NCBI GenBank assembly: GCA_964549785.1
Contig: CAZJXA010000103.1
Location: forward strand, 1-10,927
Length of the DNA: 10,927 bases
Direction: 5' to 3'
DNA from: JBEIUO01 sp964549785
GTDB lineage: Bacteria; Planctomycetota; Phycisphaerae; Phycisphaerales; UBA1924
The translations under genes were made by a program, and so were the position numbers. Shown piece after piece: positions 1 through 6,245 of this stretch; position 1 is the first letter of the stretch; the number at the start of each line of letters is the position of its first letter. The notes under the pieces were generated by a model, which was not told the DNA's origin, searched no databases, and saw nothing but the letters and a program-made list of their open reading frames with translations.

Positions 1-753
1 GTGTATACCTTCGGGCCGACTTTCCGGGCCGAGAACAGCAACACCAGCCGCCACCTCGCGGAGTTCTGGATGATCGAGCCGGAGATGGCGTTCTGCGACC
101 TGATGCGGGATTCGGAGATCGCGGAAGAGTTCATCAAGTATCTGGTGCGGGCGGTGCTGGCCGAGCGGCCCGACGACATGAAGTTCTTCGATGAGCGGAT
201 CGAGCCCGGGTTGCTGGCACGACTGAAGCATGTGCTCGATGCTCCGTTCCGCCGCCTGCCCTACACCGAGGCGATCGCGATTCTGGACAGCGCCATCAAG
301 GCCGGGAAGAAGTTCGAGTACCCGATCAAATGGGGGACCGATCTTCAGTCGGAGCACGAGCGGTTCCTGACCGAGGAGCACTTCAAGCAGCCGGTGATCC
401 TGATGAACTACCCTAAGCAGATCAAGGCCTTCTACATGAGGGTCAACGACCCGGGTACGGACGGAGCACCGGGGGACACGGTCGCGGCGATGGATGTCCT
501 GGTCCCCAAGATCGGCGAGATCATCGGTGGCAGTCAGCGAGAAGAACGGCTGGACGTGCTGGATGCCCGCATCGCCGAGATGAACCTGCCTGCGAAAGAA
601 TACTGGTGGTATCGGGACCTCCGGAAATACGGGACGGTACCGCACGCGGGCTTCGGCCTGGGCTTCGAGCGGTTGATTCTGTTCGTGACCGGGATGCAGA
701 ACATCCGGGACGTGATCCCGTTCCCGAGGGCGCCCAAGCAGGCGGAATTTTAG
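1..753 (+). CDS. asnS: Asparaginyl-tRNA synthetase, C-terminal part (5' truncated by window)
   Basis: Class II aminoacyl-tRNA synthetase that charges tRNA-Asn with asparagine in the cytoplasm. The visible 250 residues begin inside motif 2 (TFGPTFRAENSNTSRHLAEF), continue through the AsnRS-typical NYPKQIKAFYMR segment, and end with motif 3 (GFGLGFERLILFVTG) and the family C-terminus RDVIPFPRAPK. NYPKQIKAFYMR favours AsnRS over the related AspRS. Bacterial AsnRS is about 465 residues, so roughly 215 N-terminal residues (OB-fold anticodon-binding domain and motif 1) lie upstream of base 1. The GTG at base 1 is an internal valine codon, not the start. All catalytic-half motifs look intact and there is no frameshift. 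The TAG stop at 751-753 overlaps the stop of the convergent SDR gene by 4 bases. Identity is very secure. Confidence 0.97.
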   Translation: MYTFGPTFRAENSNTSRHLAEFWMIEPEMAFCDLMRDSEIAEEFIKYLVRAVLAERPDDMKFFDERIEPGLLARLKHVLDAPFRRLPYTEAIAILDSAIKAGKKFEYPIKWGTDLQSEHERFLTEEHFKQPVILMNYPKQIKAFYMRVNDPGTDGAPGDTVAAMDVLVPKIGEIIGGSQREERLDVLDARIAEMNLPAKEYWWYRDLRKYGTVPHAGFGLGFERLILFVTGMQNIRDVIPFPRAPKQAEF

Positions 754-1607
754 GGGCGGCTATCGGATGATCGGTTTTCGCGCCGGATCGCCTCCATCAG
801 CCCCCGATGGCGCTTCGCGAGCACGCGATCGGCCAACTCCGGGAAGAGTGTGGCGAGCGCAAGGGATGCACGGGCGGAAAAACTGGTCCAAACTTCGCCC
901 TTGGGCGATCGCAGACACTTGACCACCGCATCGGCCACGGTTTCGGCGGACTGACGAGCAGAGCGCGGGGTACGGAGGGTGCCGCGGGACTTGCCCGAGG
1001 CGGCCTCGACGCCGGTGGAGAACTCGGTTTCGGTGGTGATCGGGTGAACGGTCGAAGAGTGGACGCCGGTGCCGAGTATCTCGATGCGGAGGGCGCGGCC
1101 GAAGTGGTCCTGCGCGGCTTTGGTGGCGGAGTAGGCGGCGAAATTTGGCAGGCTGATTTTGGAAAGCCCGCTCGAACACCAGAGAACGTGCCCAGCCCGG
1201 TTGGCCAGCAGGTGCGGCAGGGCGGCCCGGATGATGTTCAGCGAGCCGTAGAAATTGACCTCGAAGATGTCGCGTAGTTTGGATTCGTCCATCGTGGCGA
1301 CGGGGGCCTCGTAGCCGTAGCCGGCGTTGGCGAAGATGGCGTAGACCGAGCCGAACGTGCCAACGGTTTGCCTGAGGGCCTCGTCGCAGTCCGCCTTGGA
1401 GACGACGTCGCAGCGTATGGCGATGGCCTTGCCGCCGGACTGCATGATCTTCGTGACAGCCTCGTCGAGCCGGTCTTTGCGACGCGCGGCGAGCGCCACG
1501 GGCATTCCGATGCGGGCGCACGCGAGGGCCGTGGCGAGGCCGATGCCGCTGGAGGCGCCGGTAATGAGGATGGGAGAGGAAGAAGATAGCAAATCGGAAG
1601 CAGGCAA
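750..1607 (-). CDS. Short-chain dehydrogenase/reductase (classical SDR family)
   Basis: A 285-residue NAD(P)-dependent oxidoreductase, substrate unknown, probably cytoplasmic. Seen in sequence: the Rossmann glycine motif TGASSGIG at residues 16-23; an NAG motif at 94-96; the structural Asn in VNFYG at 118; catalytic Ser at 145/146 (WCSSG); and the YxxxK pair Tyr159/Lys163 (YSATK). Two arginines after the second strand (AARRKDRL, 42-43) suggest NADP(H) preference. The residues after about 250 form a basic tail (KRHRGLMEAIRR) rather than a membrane anchor. The start is uncertain: no ATG or GTG occurs before the glycine motif, so the TTG at 1607 is the best available start (a second TTG lies five codons on), and neither has a clear Shine-Dalgarno. 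It follows the nucleotidyltransferase gene by 18 bases in the same reading frame, so translational coupling is plausible. The SDR assignment is firm, the substrate is not predictable. Confidence 0.92.
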   Translation of the reverse strand: MPASDLLSSSSPILITGASSGIGLATALACARIGMPVALAARRKDRLDEAVTKIMQSGGKAIAIRCDVVSKADCDEALRQTVGTFGSVYAIFANAGYGYEAPVATMDESKLRDIFEVNFYGSLNIIRAALPHLLANRAGHVLWCSSGLSKISLPNFAAYSATKAAQDHFGRALRIEILGTGVHSSTVHPITTETEFSTGVEAASGKSRGTLRTPRSARQSAETVADAVVKCLRSPKGEVWTSFSARASLALATLFPELADRVLAKRHRGLMEAIRRENRSSDSRP

Positions 1608-1625
1608 GAAAGGGAGGTGCCCGAG

Positions 1626-2288
1626 TCAGCCGTCTGGCGTATCGAGCAGGGACCGAAGGCGGACAGCGAGCGGTGGGATGAGGCCGGAGAGCCAGGTGGA
1701 GTCGATCAGAGAGACGTCGATCAGGTCGCGCAGGTGCGTACGGTCTTTGTCGCGGAAGGCCGTAAGTTTGATGCGGACCAGCGCGGAGAGCGAGAGGACG
1801 ATGTACCCTGGTGCGGGCTCGGACTCGGTAACGTCAGGGTTCGCCGCGTACTCGTGCGGGCGGACTTTCTCGCTCGCGAAAATGAGGTGAACGGCGTCTC
1901 GGGCGGAGGCGTCGGGCCCGTCCAGAAAGATGTCCGGGCCCGCAGCGTGCTGATAGGTGAAGCCCGCGCCTTCCAGAGCCTGGGGCACCAACGGGAAGTC
2001 GGCGCGGCGTACGAGGACGTCCACGTCCCGGGTGGCCCGTACTGCGGCTTCGTGGATCCGCGAAACCCACAGCGCGACGGCGTTGCCCCCCGCAATGGCG
2101 TAGGGAATCCGGGCGGCGTCGAGAGCCGCGGCGGCTCTCAGCAGGCGCACACCAACTGTTTCGACCGCGTTCGCCATGCGTTCGAGCGAGAATGGACCAA
2201 GGTCTGGGGGCACTGTGCCAAGGTTAGGGGTGAGCGAAGCGACGGGAACGGCGTGGACACCGCGTGGTGTGCCACGAACGATCGCCAC
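1626..2288 (-). CDS. Predicted nucleotidyltransferase (AbiEii/MNT-like fold)
   Basis: About 220 residues. A polymerase-beta-type nucleotidyltransferase core is visible: YAIAGGNAVALW at residues 63-74 (GG loop) followed by RATRDVDVLV at 85-94, whose Asp88 and Asp90 fit the metal-binding DxD pair. Downstream there is VHLIF (133-137) and a C-terminal helix block, VRIKLTAFRDKDRTHLRDL, with the Lys and acidic residues typical of AbiEii-like and related uncharacterised nucleotidyltransferases. The substrate is unknown: such folds act on tRNA, antibiotics, proteins or nucleotides. No AbiEi-type antitoxin is adjacent, so this is unlikely to be a classic toxin-antitoxin pair. The start is uncertain. 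GTG at 2288 gives the longest form, GTG at 2213 and ATG at 2177 (Met38) are in-frame alternatives, and none has an obvious Shine-Dalgarno. The conserved-looking FSLERM segment just before Met38 argues for one of the two GTGs. The gene sits 49 bases after the GH13 gene on the same strand. Confidence 0.8.
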   Translation of the reverse strand: MAIVRGTPRGVHAVPVASLTPNLGTVPPDLGPFSLERMANAVETVGVRLLRAAAALDAARIPYAIAGGNAVALWVSRIHEAAVRATRDVDVLVRRADFPLVPQALEGAGFTYQHAAGPDIFLDGPDASARDAVHLIFASEKVRPHEYAANPDVTESEPAPGYIVLSLSALVRIKLTAFRDKDRTHLRDLIDVSLIDSTWLSGLIPPLAVRLRSLLDTPDG

Positions 2289-2337
2289 AAAACTTAGATC
2301 GGAGGTGCGGAGGGCACCAGACTTTCGCCCGCAACCT

Positions 2338-4692
2338 CTATTCCTGCGACAGGATCACCACGGAATAGGGGCCGACACCGACATTGGCATTCCAAGCCAT
2401 GCCGTCTTTGGTGCCCGATGCCGCGTTGGTGTCGTAACTGGGGGTGTTGGCGAAGTCAGCGCTGTAGCCGTTCCAGTCGCTGTTGAAGCGGACCTTCCAG
2501 AGGCCGGCCCGCGGGAAACCGATATTGTAACTCGCGTACGAGGTGTTGCTGAGGTTGACGAGGACAATGACGTCGTCTCGCACGCCGCCGTTCTGCCAGC
2601 GGTGGTAGGCCACGAGTTTGTTGGTGTTGTTGACGTGGTGGACGTTGACGTTCTGACCCCGCAGGCCGCGGGTGGTGTCGTACCAGTTGCGGCGAAGGCG
2701 GATGAGGTCGCGGTACATCGTCTCGATGCCGGCGTAGGTGGTGCGTTTGGTCCAATCGACGGGGTCGGTGTCCTGGAAATAGGTGTCCTCGAGAACTTCC
2801 TGCCCTTGGAAGATCATGGGGATGCCGGGGGAGGACATGGTGATCGCCGCGCCCGCGGTGGAGCGTTTCTTGCTCGACCAACTGCCAGCGTTCCCGGGCC
2901 AGATTTCTTCGGGGACGCGGGCGTGGCCGTTGGCGACCTCGTCATGAGATTCGGTGTAGACGATGCGCTCGAAAGCGTCGGTGTTGTAGCGGTGCGTGAT
3001 CGCATCGCGCACAGCGAACATGTCGCGGGCGGCATCGGTGCCGGTGATGATGGCGGAGCGGATTGGGTGGACGAACTGGGCGTCCCACTGGGCATCGAAG
3101 CCGGCTCCGCCGGCGCCGCTGTCCTTGGTGATCCATTCGTTGTTCTGGAGGTCTTCGGCGATCGAGATTTTTCCGGGCCAGGCGGCGTCGATGTCGTTGT
3201 TGGCCTGCTGCATGACGAGCCAGCCGTCGGGGATGTCGCCCGAGCCGTTGTTCTGGGTGCGGATGTTCACGGTTGAATCCCATCGGAGGCCGTCGCAGCG
3301 GAACTCATTGAGCCAGACCAGGGCGTTCTCGCGGATGAACTGGCGGACCTCGGTCCGGCCGTAGTCAGGCCGAGTGTCGCCCCACGGGGTCGGGGCCCGC
3401 CAGTCGTTATAGAAGTAGATGCCACCGTAGGAACCGCTGAACCAGCCGTCATAGCGCCACATGTCGAGATCGCTCGGGCCGTAGTGGTTGTGGACGACGT
3501 CCTGGATGACCGCGATGCCGCGGGCATGGCACTCGCTGATGAACCGCTTGTACTCGTTCATGCCGCCGTAAATGCCCTCCACAGCGAAGGGGTGGGCGGG
3601 GTTGTATCCCCAGGAGAAGTCACCCGCGAACTCGCAGACCGGCATCACTTTGACAGCATTGACGCCCAGGTCACGGATCTGGTTGAGGCGGTTGATCGCC
3701 GTCGCGAACGTTCCCGGGGCACCGCCGGCGGTGTCGTCAAAGGTGCCGATGTGCATCTCATAAATGACCATCTCGTTCCACGGCGCGGCCGTGAAGCTGG
3801 GAGCGAAAATCTGGCCCGTGACGGTGACGTCGTCGATCGCGACGCCGTCGGACGCCAGCGGTGAGTTGTCGTACTGCTGCCATTGGACGCGGAAAGCAGC
3901 GCCGGGGACTATCCCCGCGGCCGCGGCGGCGGCGGAGAGGTTCACCGTCCGCGTCGAGAACGAGCCGGAGATCGCGGGGAATGAATCGACCTTGGTCCAA
4001 GTTGTCCCGTTGTTGGAGATGTACACACCATCGGTGCTGTGGGCCTCATCGCCCACGTTCCGAATCTTATATGAAAGGTTCAAGGCTCCGTGGGATGCGG
4101 CGTTGAGCGTGAGGGTCAAGCGACCCGTGGCGTAGGTGCTGCTGGCGCTGCTATCGAAGGTACAGCCGCGAGTTCCCGTGGCTTTGTAGTTCGTGCTGGT
4201 CTGGATTCGCCATGTGCTGACGCCGGTGCGGGCCCACGAGGGGCCGAACGTGCCGGACTCGAAGCCGTCGGTAAAGAGTGTGATCGCGGGCCCGTAGACC
4301 GTCCAGTCGTACGTGCTGCCGCGGATGACGGAGTTGCCCACCGAGCTCGTCATCTGGCGGGCCCTCGGGTCGTTCTTCCAGAGCGTGGAACCGTTGACGA
4401 TGACGAACTTGTATTCCTGCCCCTCGACGGCCCCGGGCACGTCCACCGACCAGTAACCCCCGGCCTCATTGGCGAGTGGGTTGGCCGTCGCCGAGAACGC
4501 ATTGAAGGTTCCGCCCACTCGAACCGCCGAGGCGTTAGGAGCCCATGTGCGGAAGGTCACGCCACCGGAATACGGGATCGCCCCGATCCCCGGCCTCGTG
4601 GAAGCGACCTGAGCCCGCAGCCCTTCCGCAAATCCACAGATGACGGCCACAAACGCAAAGCAGAGTGCGCGGGCGGTTCGAACGGTGAACAT
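2338..4692 (-). CDS. Secreted GH13 alpha-amylase-family enzyme, glucan branching enzyme-like, with CBM48 and inserted beta-sandwich domain
   Basis: 784 residues. An N-terminal signal peptide is visible (basic RTAR, hydrophobic ALCFAFVAVICGFA, likely cleavage after LRA, residue 27), so the protein should be exported. Residues about 36-125 resemble a CBM48 early-set domain (TFRTWAPNASAVRVGGTFN; GQEYKFVI). Residues about 138-294 are an extra jelly-roll-like domain. The catalytic barrel starts near VIYEMHIGTF (309-318). GH13 conserved regions are intact: DVVHNH (398-403), GLRWD with nucleophile Asp472, IAED with acid/base Glu513, and SHDEV with transition-state stabiliser Asp584. SHDEV and WGYNP resemble GlgB branching enzymes more than classical amylases, but those are normally intracellular. 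Substrate is probably an alpha-1,4-glucan; whether it branches or hydrolyses cannot be read from sequence. ATG at 4692 is supported by a GGAGG 9 bases upstream. First gene of the minus-strand cluster, with a LacI-type palindrome about 120 bases upstream. Confidence 0.93.
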   Translation of the reverse strand: MFTVRTARALCFAFVAVICGFAEGLRAQVASTRPGIGAIPYSGGVTFRTWAPNASAVRVGGTFNAFSATANPLANEAGGYWSVDVPGAVEGQEYKFVIVNGSTLWKNDPRARQMTSSVGNSVIRGSTYDWTVYGPAITLFTDGFESGTFGPSWARTGVSTWRIQTSTNYKATGTRGCTFDSSASSTYATGRLTLTLNAASHGALNLSYKIRNVGDEAHSTDGVYISNNGTTWTKVDSFPAISGSFSTRTVNLSAAAAAAGIVPGAAFRVQWQQYDNSPLASDGVAIDDVTVTGQIFAPSFTAAPWNEMVIYEMHIGTFDDTAGGAPGTFATAINRLNQIRDLGVNAVKVMPVCEFAGDFSWGYNPAHPFAVEGIYGGMNEYKRFISECHARGIAVIQDVVHNHYGPSDLDMWRYDGWFSGSYGGIYFYNDWRAPTPWGDTRPDYGRTEVRQFIRENALVWLNEFRCDGLRWDSTVNIRTQNNGSGDIPDGWLVMQQANNDIDAAWPGKISIAEDLQNNEWITKDSGAGGAGFDAQWDAQFVHPIRSAIITGTDAARDMFAVRDAITHRYNTDAFERIVYTESHDEVANGHARVPEEIWPGNAGSWSSKKRSTAGAAITMSSPGIPMIFQGQEVLEDTYFQDTDPVDWTKRTTYAGIETMYRDLIRLRRNWYDTTRGLRGQNVNVHHVNNTNKLVAYHRWQNGGVRDDVIVLVNLSNTSYASYNIGFPRAGLWKVRFNSDWNGYSADFANTPSYDTNAASGTKDGMAWNANVGVGPYSVVILSQE
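3811..4281 (-). other. Jelly-roll (MAM/concanavalin-like) domain inserted in the GH13 protein
   Basis: Encodes residues about 138-294 of the GH13 enzyme, between the CBM48-like module and the catalytic barrel. It opens with TLFTDGFESGTFGPSW, a common start of bacterial beta-sandwich modules, and ends with SDGVAIDDVTVTG, the typical final strand of MAM-like or adhesion-type jelly rolls (GxxIDDVxV). In between lie WRIQTSTNYKATGTRG and ALNLSYKIRNVGDE, alternating hydrophobic strands with no catalytic signature. Function is inferred as carbohydrate or surface binding. Boundaries are approximate, estimated from where CBM48 and GH13 similarity stop. Confidence 0.65.
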
Positions 4693-4700
4693 CGAGAGTC

Positions 4701-4707
4701 CCCTCCC
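4701..4707 (-). promoter_or_regulatory. Ribosome binding site of the GH13 gene
   Basis: On the minus strand the sequence reads GGGAGGG, containing a perfect GGAGG (4706-4702) with 9 bases to the ATG at 4692. This decides the start and fits the signal peptide beginning immediately at that Met. Confidence 0.75.
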
Positions 4708-4810
4708 TAAGGCTGAGTTGTGTGCGGCGACGCCATGTCCGACATCGCTTTAAAACCAGAATACCGGACCTTGGCGCGGACGCAAGAGTCAAACGGCCAG
4801 TTTTCGGACC

Positions 4811-4824
4811 TGAAACCGGTTTCA
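4811..4824. promoter_or_regulatory. Perfect palindrome TGAAACCGGTTTCA, predicted LacI-family operator
   Basis: The 14 bases are an exact inverted repeat with a central CG. They satisfy every position of the cre consensus TGWAANCGNTNWCA and resemble operators of LacI/GalR-family sugar regulators. It lies 119 bases upstream of the GH13 ATG and 180 upstream of the plus-strand gene. Given its position next to minus-strand -35-like sequences and the sugar-active product, control of the GH13 gene is the more likely role. No LacI-family gene is in the window, so the regulator is unknown. Confidence 0.6.
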
Positions 4825-4901
4825 ATTTTGCAATGCGCAGCAATCTCCCTGTTTTTACCAGCGACCCCGCTGCCAGATTTCACGATGACCAACGAATCGG
4901 C

Positions 4902-4930
4902 TTGTCGCTTTGAGCATTGTCGAGTAATCT
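4902..4930 (+). promoter_or_regulatory. Possible sigma70-type promoter for the PEP-CTERM-like gene
   Basis: TTGTCG (4902-4907) and TAATCT (4925-4930) are separated by 17 bases. The -35 matches consensus at 4 of 6 positions, the -10 at only 3 of 6. A transcript would start near 4937 and have a leader of roughly 65-70 bases. Placement between operator and leader hairpins is sensible, but the match is weak. Confidence 0.3.
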
Positions 4931-4943
4931 ATCTGCAAGGGGC

Positions 4944-4976
4944 TGCCGGACCGTCCGGCACTTTCCGACGGTTTTT
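4944..4976 (+). promoter_or_regulatory. Overlapping alternative hairpins followed by T5 in the leader
   Basis: Hairpin A pairs TGCCGGA (4944-4950) with TCCGGCA (4954-4960) around a CCG loop. It is part of a longer 8-base inverted repeat with a single central base. Hairpin B pairs CCGTCCGG (4951-4958, one bulged C) with CCGACGG (4965-4971) and is followed directly by TTTTT (4972-4976), as in a weak intrinsic terminator. A and B share bases 4954-4958 and cannot both form. The arrangement resembles an attenuator leader 28 bases before the start codon. Hairpin A could instead simply be a protein-binding dyad. Confidence 0.35.
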
Positions 4977-4989
4977 CCCAGTTCGGTTG

Positions 4990-4994
4990 AGGAG
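4990..4994 (+). promoter_or_regulatory. Ribosome binding site of the PEP-CTERM-like gene
   Basis: AGGAG within GAGGAGAG, 9 bases before ATG 5004. It supports ATG 5004 over an in-frame TTG at 4917, which would add 29 residues ahead of an otherwise textbook signal peptide and would lie within the promoter candidate. Confidence 0.75.
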
Positions 4995-5003
4995 AGAACA
5001 GAC

Positions 5004-6245
5004 ATGCGTCTTCTGAATCGTGGCGTCGCCGCGGCGTTCCTTATTTCGCTCGTCGCCCCAGTGGTTTTCGCCCAAGGAACCCCGCCCGAACGCTTGTTGA
5101 GGATGTCTGAATACGGCCTTCCCAGTTCCGACCTTGACGTCCACATAGCGCTTTCAGAGAACGACGACCTCGCCTTTTACGCCACGCCCAGAAGCGGTTC
5201 ACTCAGGGTGGTCATCGCTGGCGCGGCCCGTACCGGGCTGCGAACCCTCCCGCCCCCGCCGCCGGGCTTCAGTGGCGTGGGGGCAAGTGCTGGAAACGGA
5301 TTCACCGGCGTGTTCGAACGGGGAAGCGGGGCGGGCGAATCACAGTTCCGATCCGTCAATTCGTCAGACGGATCCATCATCACGATCTTCGGCAACAACT
5401 TCGTCCCCAACGGTCGCTTCGTCGCGACCCCGCGGTTCAGCGACAGTTCCGCGCCCGACGTGACATCGATCGTCCGCACCCTTGAAAACGGTGCGGCGTC
5501 CACCGGGTTGTATCGTTCGGCGGCGTCGGGCGGAAACATCATCACGATTGTCGGACGGCTGGAGGATCGGGGCATCTCGGACCCGCGTGACTATGACTGC
5601 GACGGTCAGACGGATCTCGACGCCCGCACGCTCATCCGCGCCACGGGCACCTATTCGGATGGAACCACCGCGCCGAGCATGTTCCTGGCTTCAAACGTGG
5701 ACGGCACGATCATCACCATCCGCGGCCAGGATTTCGGACTGTCGGCGTTCCGAGCGGTTCAGGGCGCGTCTCTCGGCCGCGACGCCAACGGCGACGTGCT
5801 GGCAGTTGGCACGGTCATTGACGGCGGTGGTGCCGCCGCACTCGTGACCACCCGCGTTTCCGCAACGACGAATCTCGTCGATTTTTCGGTGCTCCCGCTT
5901 CCGGCCATATCGGCGGACCGCCTCTACAGGCCTGGACTCAGTCACTGGGGAAATGCGACCTTTGCAGCAACACTGGCGGACGGCAGCACAGATGAGATTT
6001 TCGTGACCAATGCCGAACGAACATCCTTCCGACCGCTGATCGGTGTCGGCGATGCACTCGATGGATCCTCCATCTCCCGCCTCGTCTTTGATCCGCAGGG
6101 ATTCGCGTCTGACGGAGATCTGGCCTTCTACGCGGAACTCGCGGACGGAACCGCAGGCCTCTATCTGATCTCAACGGTCCCGGCGCCGGCATCGGGGCTG
6201 GTGTTCGCGGGGTGCATCCTCGGGCTTCGGCGCCGACGCTCATAA
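5004..6245 (+). CDS. Secreted repeat protein with PEP-CTERM-like C-terminal sorting signal
   Basis: 413 residues, no recognised enzyme motif. A signal peptide is clear (MRLLNRG, then AAAFLISLVAPVV, likely cleavage after VFA, residue 23). The mature protein carries three related segments of about 55 residues, each with an IITI core: DGSIITIFG (from residue 122), GGNIITIVG (176) and DGTIITIRG (233). Between the second and third lies a calcium-loop-like DYDCDGQTDLD at 196-206. Segments such as NDDLAFYA near the start and DGDLAFYAELADGTAGLYL near the end resemble beta-propeller-like exported proteins common in planctomycetes. The C-terminus is VPAPAS, a hydrophobic stretch, then LRRRRS, which fits a variant PEP-CTERM signal for exosortase processing and surface anchoring. 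Role is inferred to be a cell-envelope or extracellular-matrix protein. It is divergent from the GH13 gene and shares its regulatory region. Confidence 0.85.
   Translation: MRLLNRGVAAAFLISLVAPVVFAQGTPPERLLRMSEYGLPSSDLDVHIALSENDDLAFYATPRSGSLRVVIAGAARTGLRTLPPPPPGFSGVGASAGNGFTGVFERGSGAGESQFRSVNSSDGSIITIFGNNFVPNGRFVATPRFSDSSAPDVTSIVRTLENGAASTGLYRSAASGGNIITIVGRLEDRGISDPRDYDCDGQTDLDARTLIRATGTYSDGTTAPSMFLASNVDGTIITIRGQDFGLSAFRAVQGASLGRDANGDVLAVGTVIDGGGAAALVTTRVSATTNLVDFSVLPLPAISADRLYRPGLSHWGNATFAATLADGSTDEIFVTNAERTSFRPLIGVGDALDGSSISRLVFDPQGFASDGDLAFYAELADGTAGLYLISTVPAPASGLVFAGCILGLRRRRS
6177..6242 (+). other. PEP-CTERM-like sorting signal
   Basis: Codes for the last 22 residues: VPAPAS (392-397), a short hydrophobic segment GLVFAGCILGL, then RRRRS. 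Layout (Pro-rich motif, membrane segment, Arg cluster at the very end) matches PEP-CTERM tails. The usual VPEP is replaced by VPAP, so the Glu is missing. No exosortase gene is in the window. Confidence 0.65.

Larger units (their letters stand above)
4693..5003. other. Divergent intergenic regulatory region
   Basis: 311 bases between the start codons of the GH13 gene (minus) and the PEP-CTERM-like gene (plus). It is AT-richer than the coding flanks. It contains, left to right: the GH13 Shine-Dalgarno; minus-strand promoter-like hexamers TATTCT (4758-4763) and TTGACT (4787-4792), whose 23-base spacing is too long for a standard sigma70 pair; the 14-base palindrome at 4811-4824; a plus-strand promoter candidate; overlapping hairpins; and the second Shine-Dalgarno. 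Short open frames across it overlap these signals and have no coding support. Confidence 0.7.

Noticed and set aside
750..753. Four-base overlap of convergent asnS and SDR stops as a special signal
   Set aside because: Short 3' overlaps are common in compact bacterial genomes, and no terminator or other structure is visible there.
807..1277. Plus-strand open frame opposite the SDR gene
   Set aside because: Shadow of the SDR coding sequence; no motif, start or context support.
2176..3276. Long plus-strand open frame of 366 codons opposite the GH13 gene
   Set aside because: It lies antisense to a well-supported gene, its translation is Val/Gly/Ala/Asp-rich with no domain, and long antisense frames are expected in GC-rich coding DNA.
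4758..4792. Minus-strand promoter TTGACT / TATTCT for the GH13 gene
   Set aside because: Each hexamer is reasonable, but the 23-base spacer is too long for a standard sigma70 promoter; noted only in the intergenic entry.
4720..5016. Small open frames across the divergent intergenic region, on both strands
   Set aside because: They overlap the operator, leader hairpins and Shine-Dalgarno sites and run into the neighbouring genes without coding signatures.
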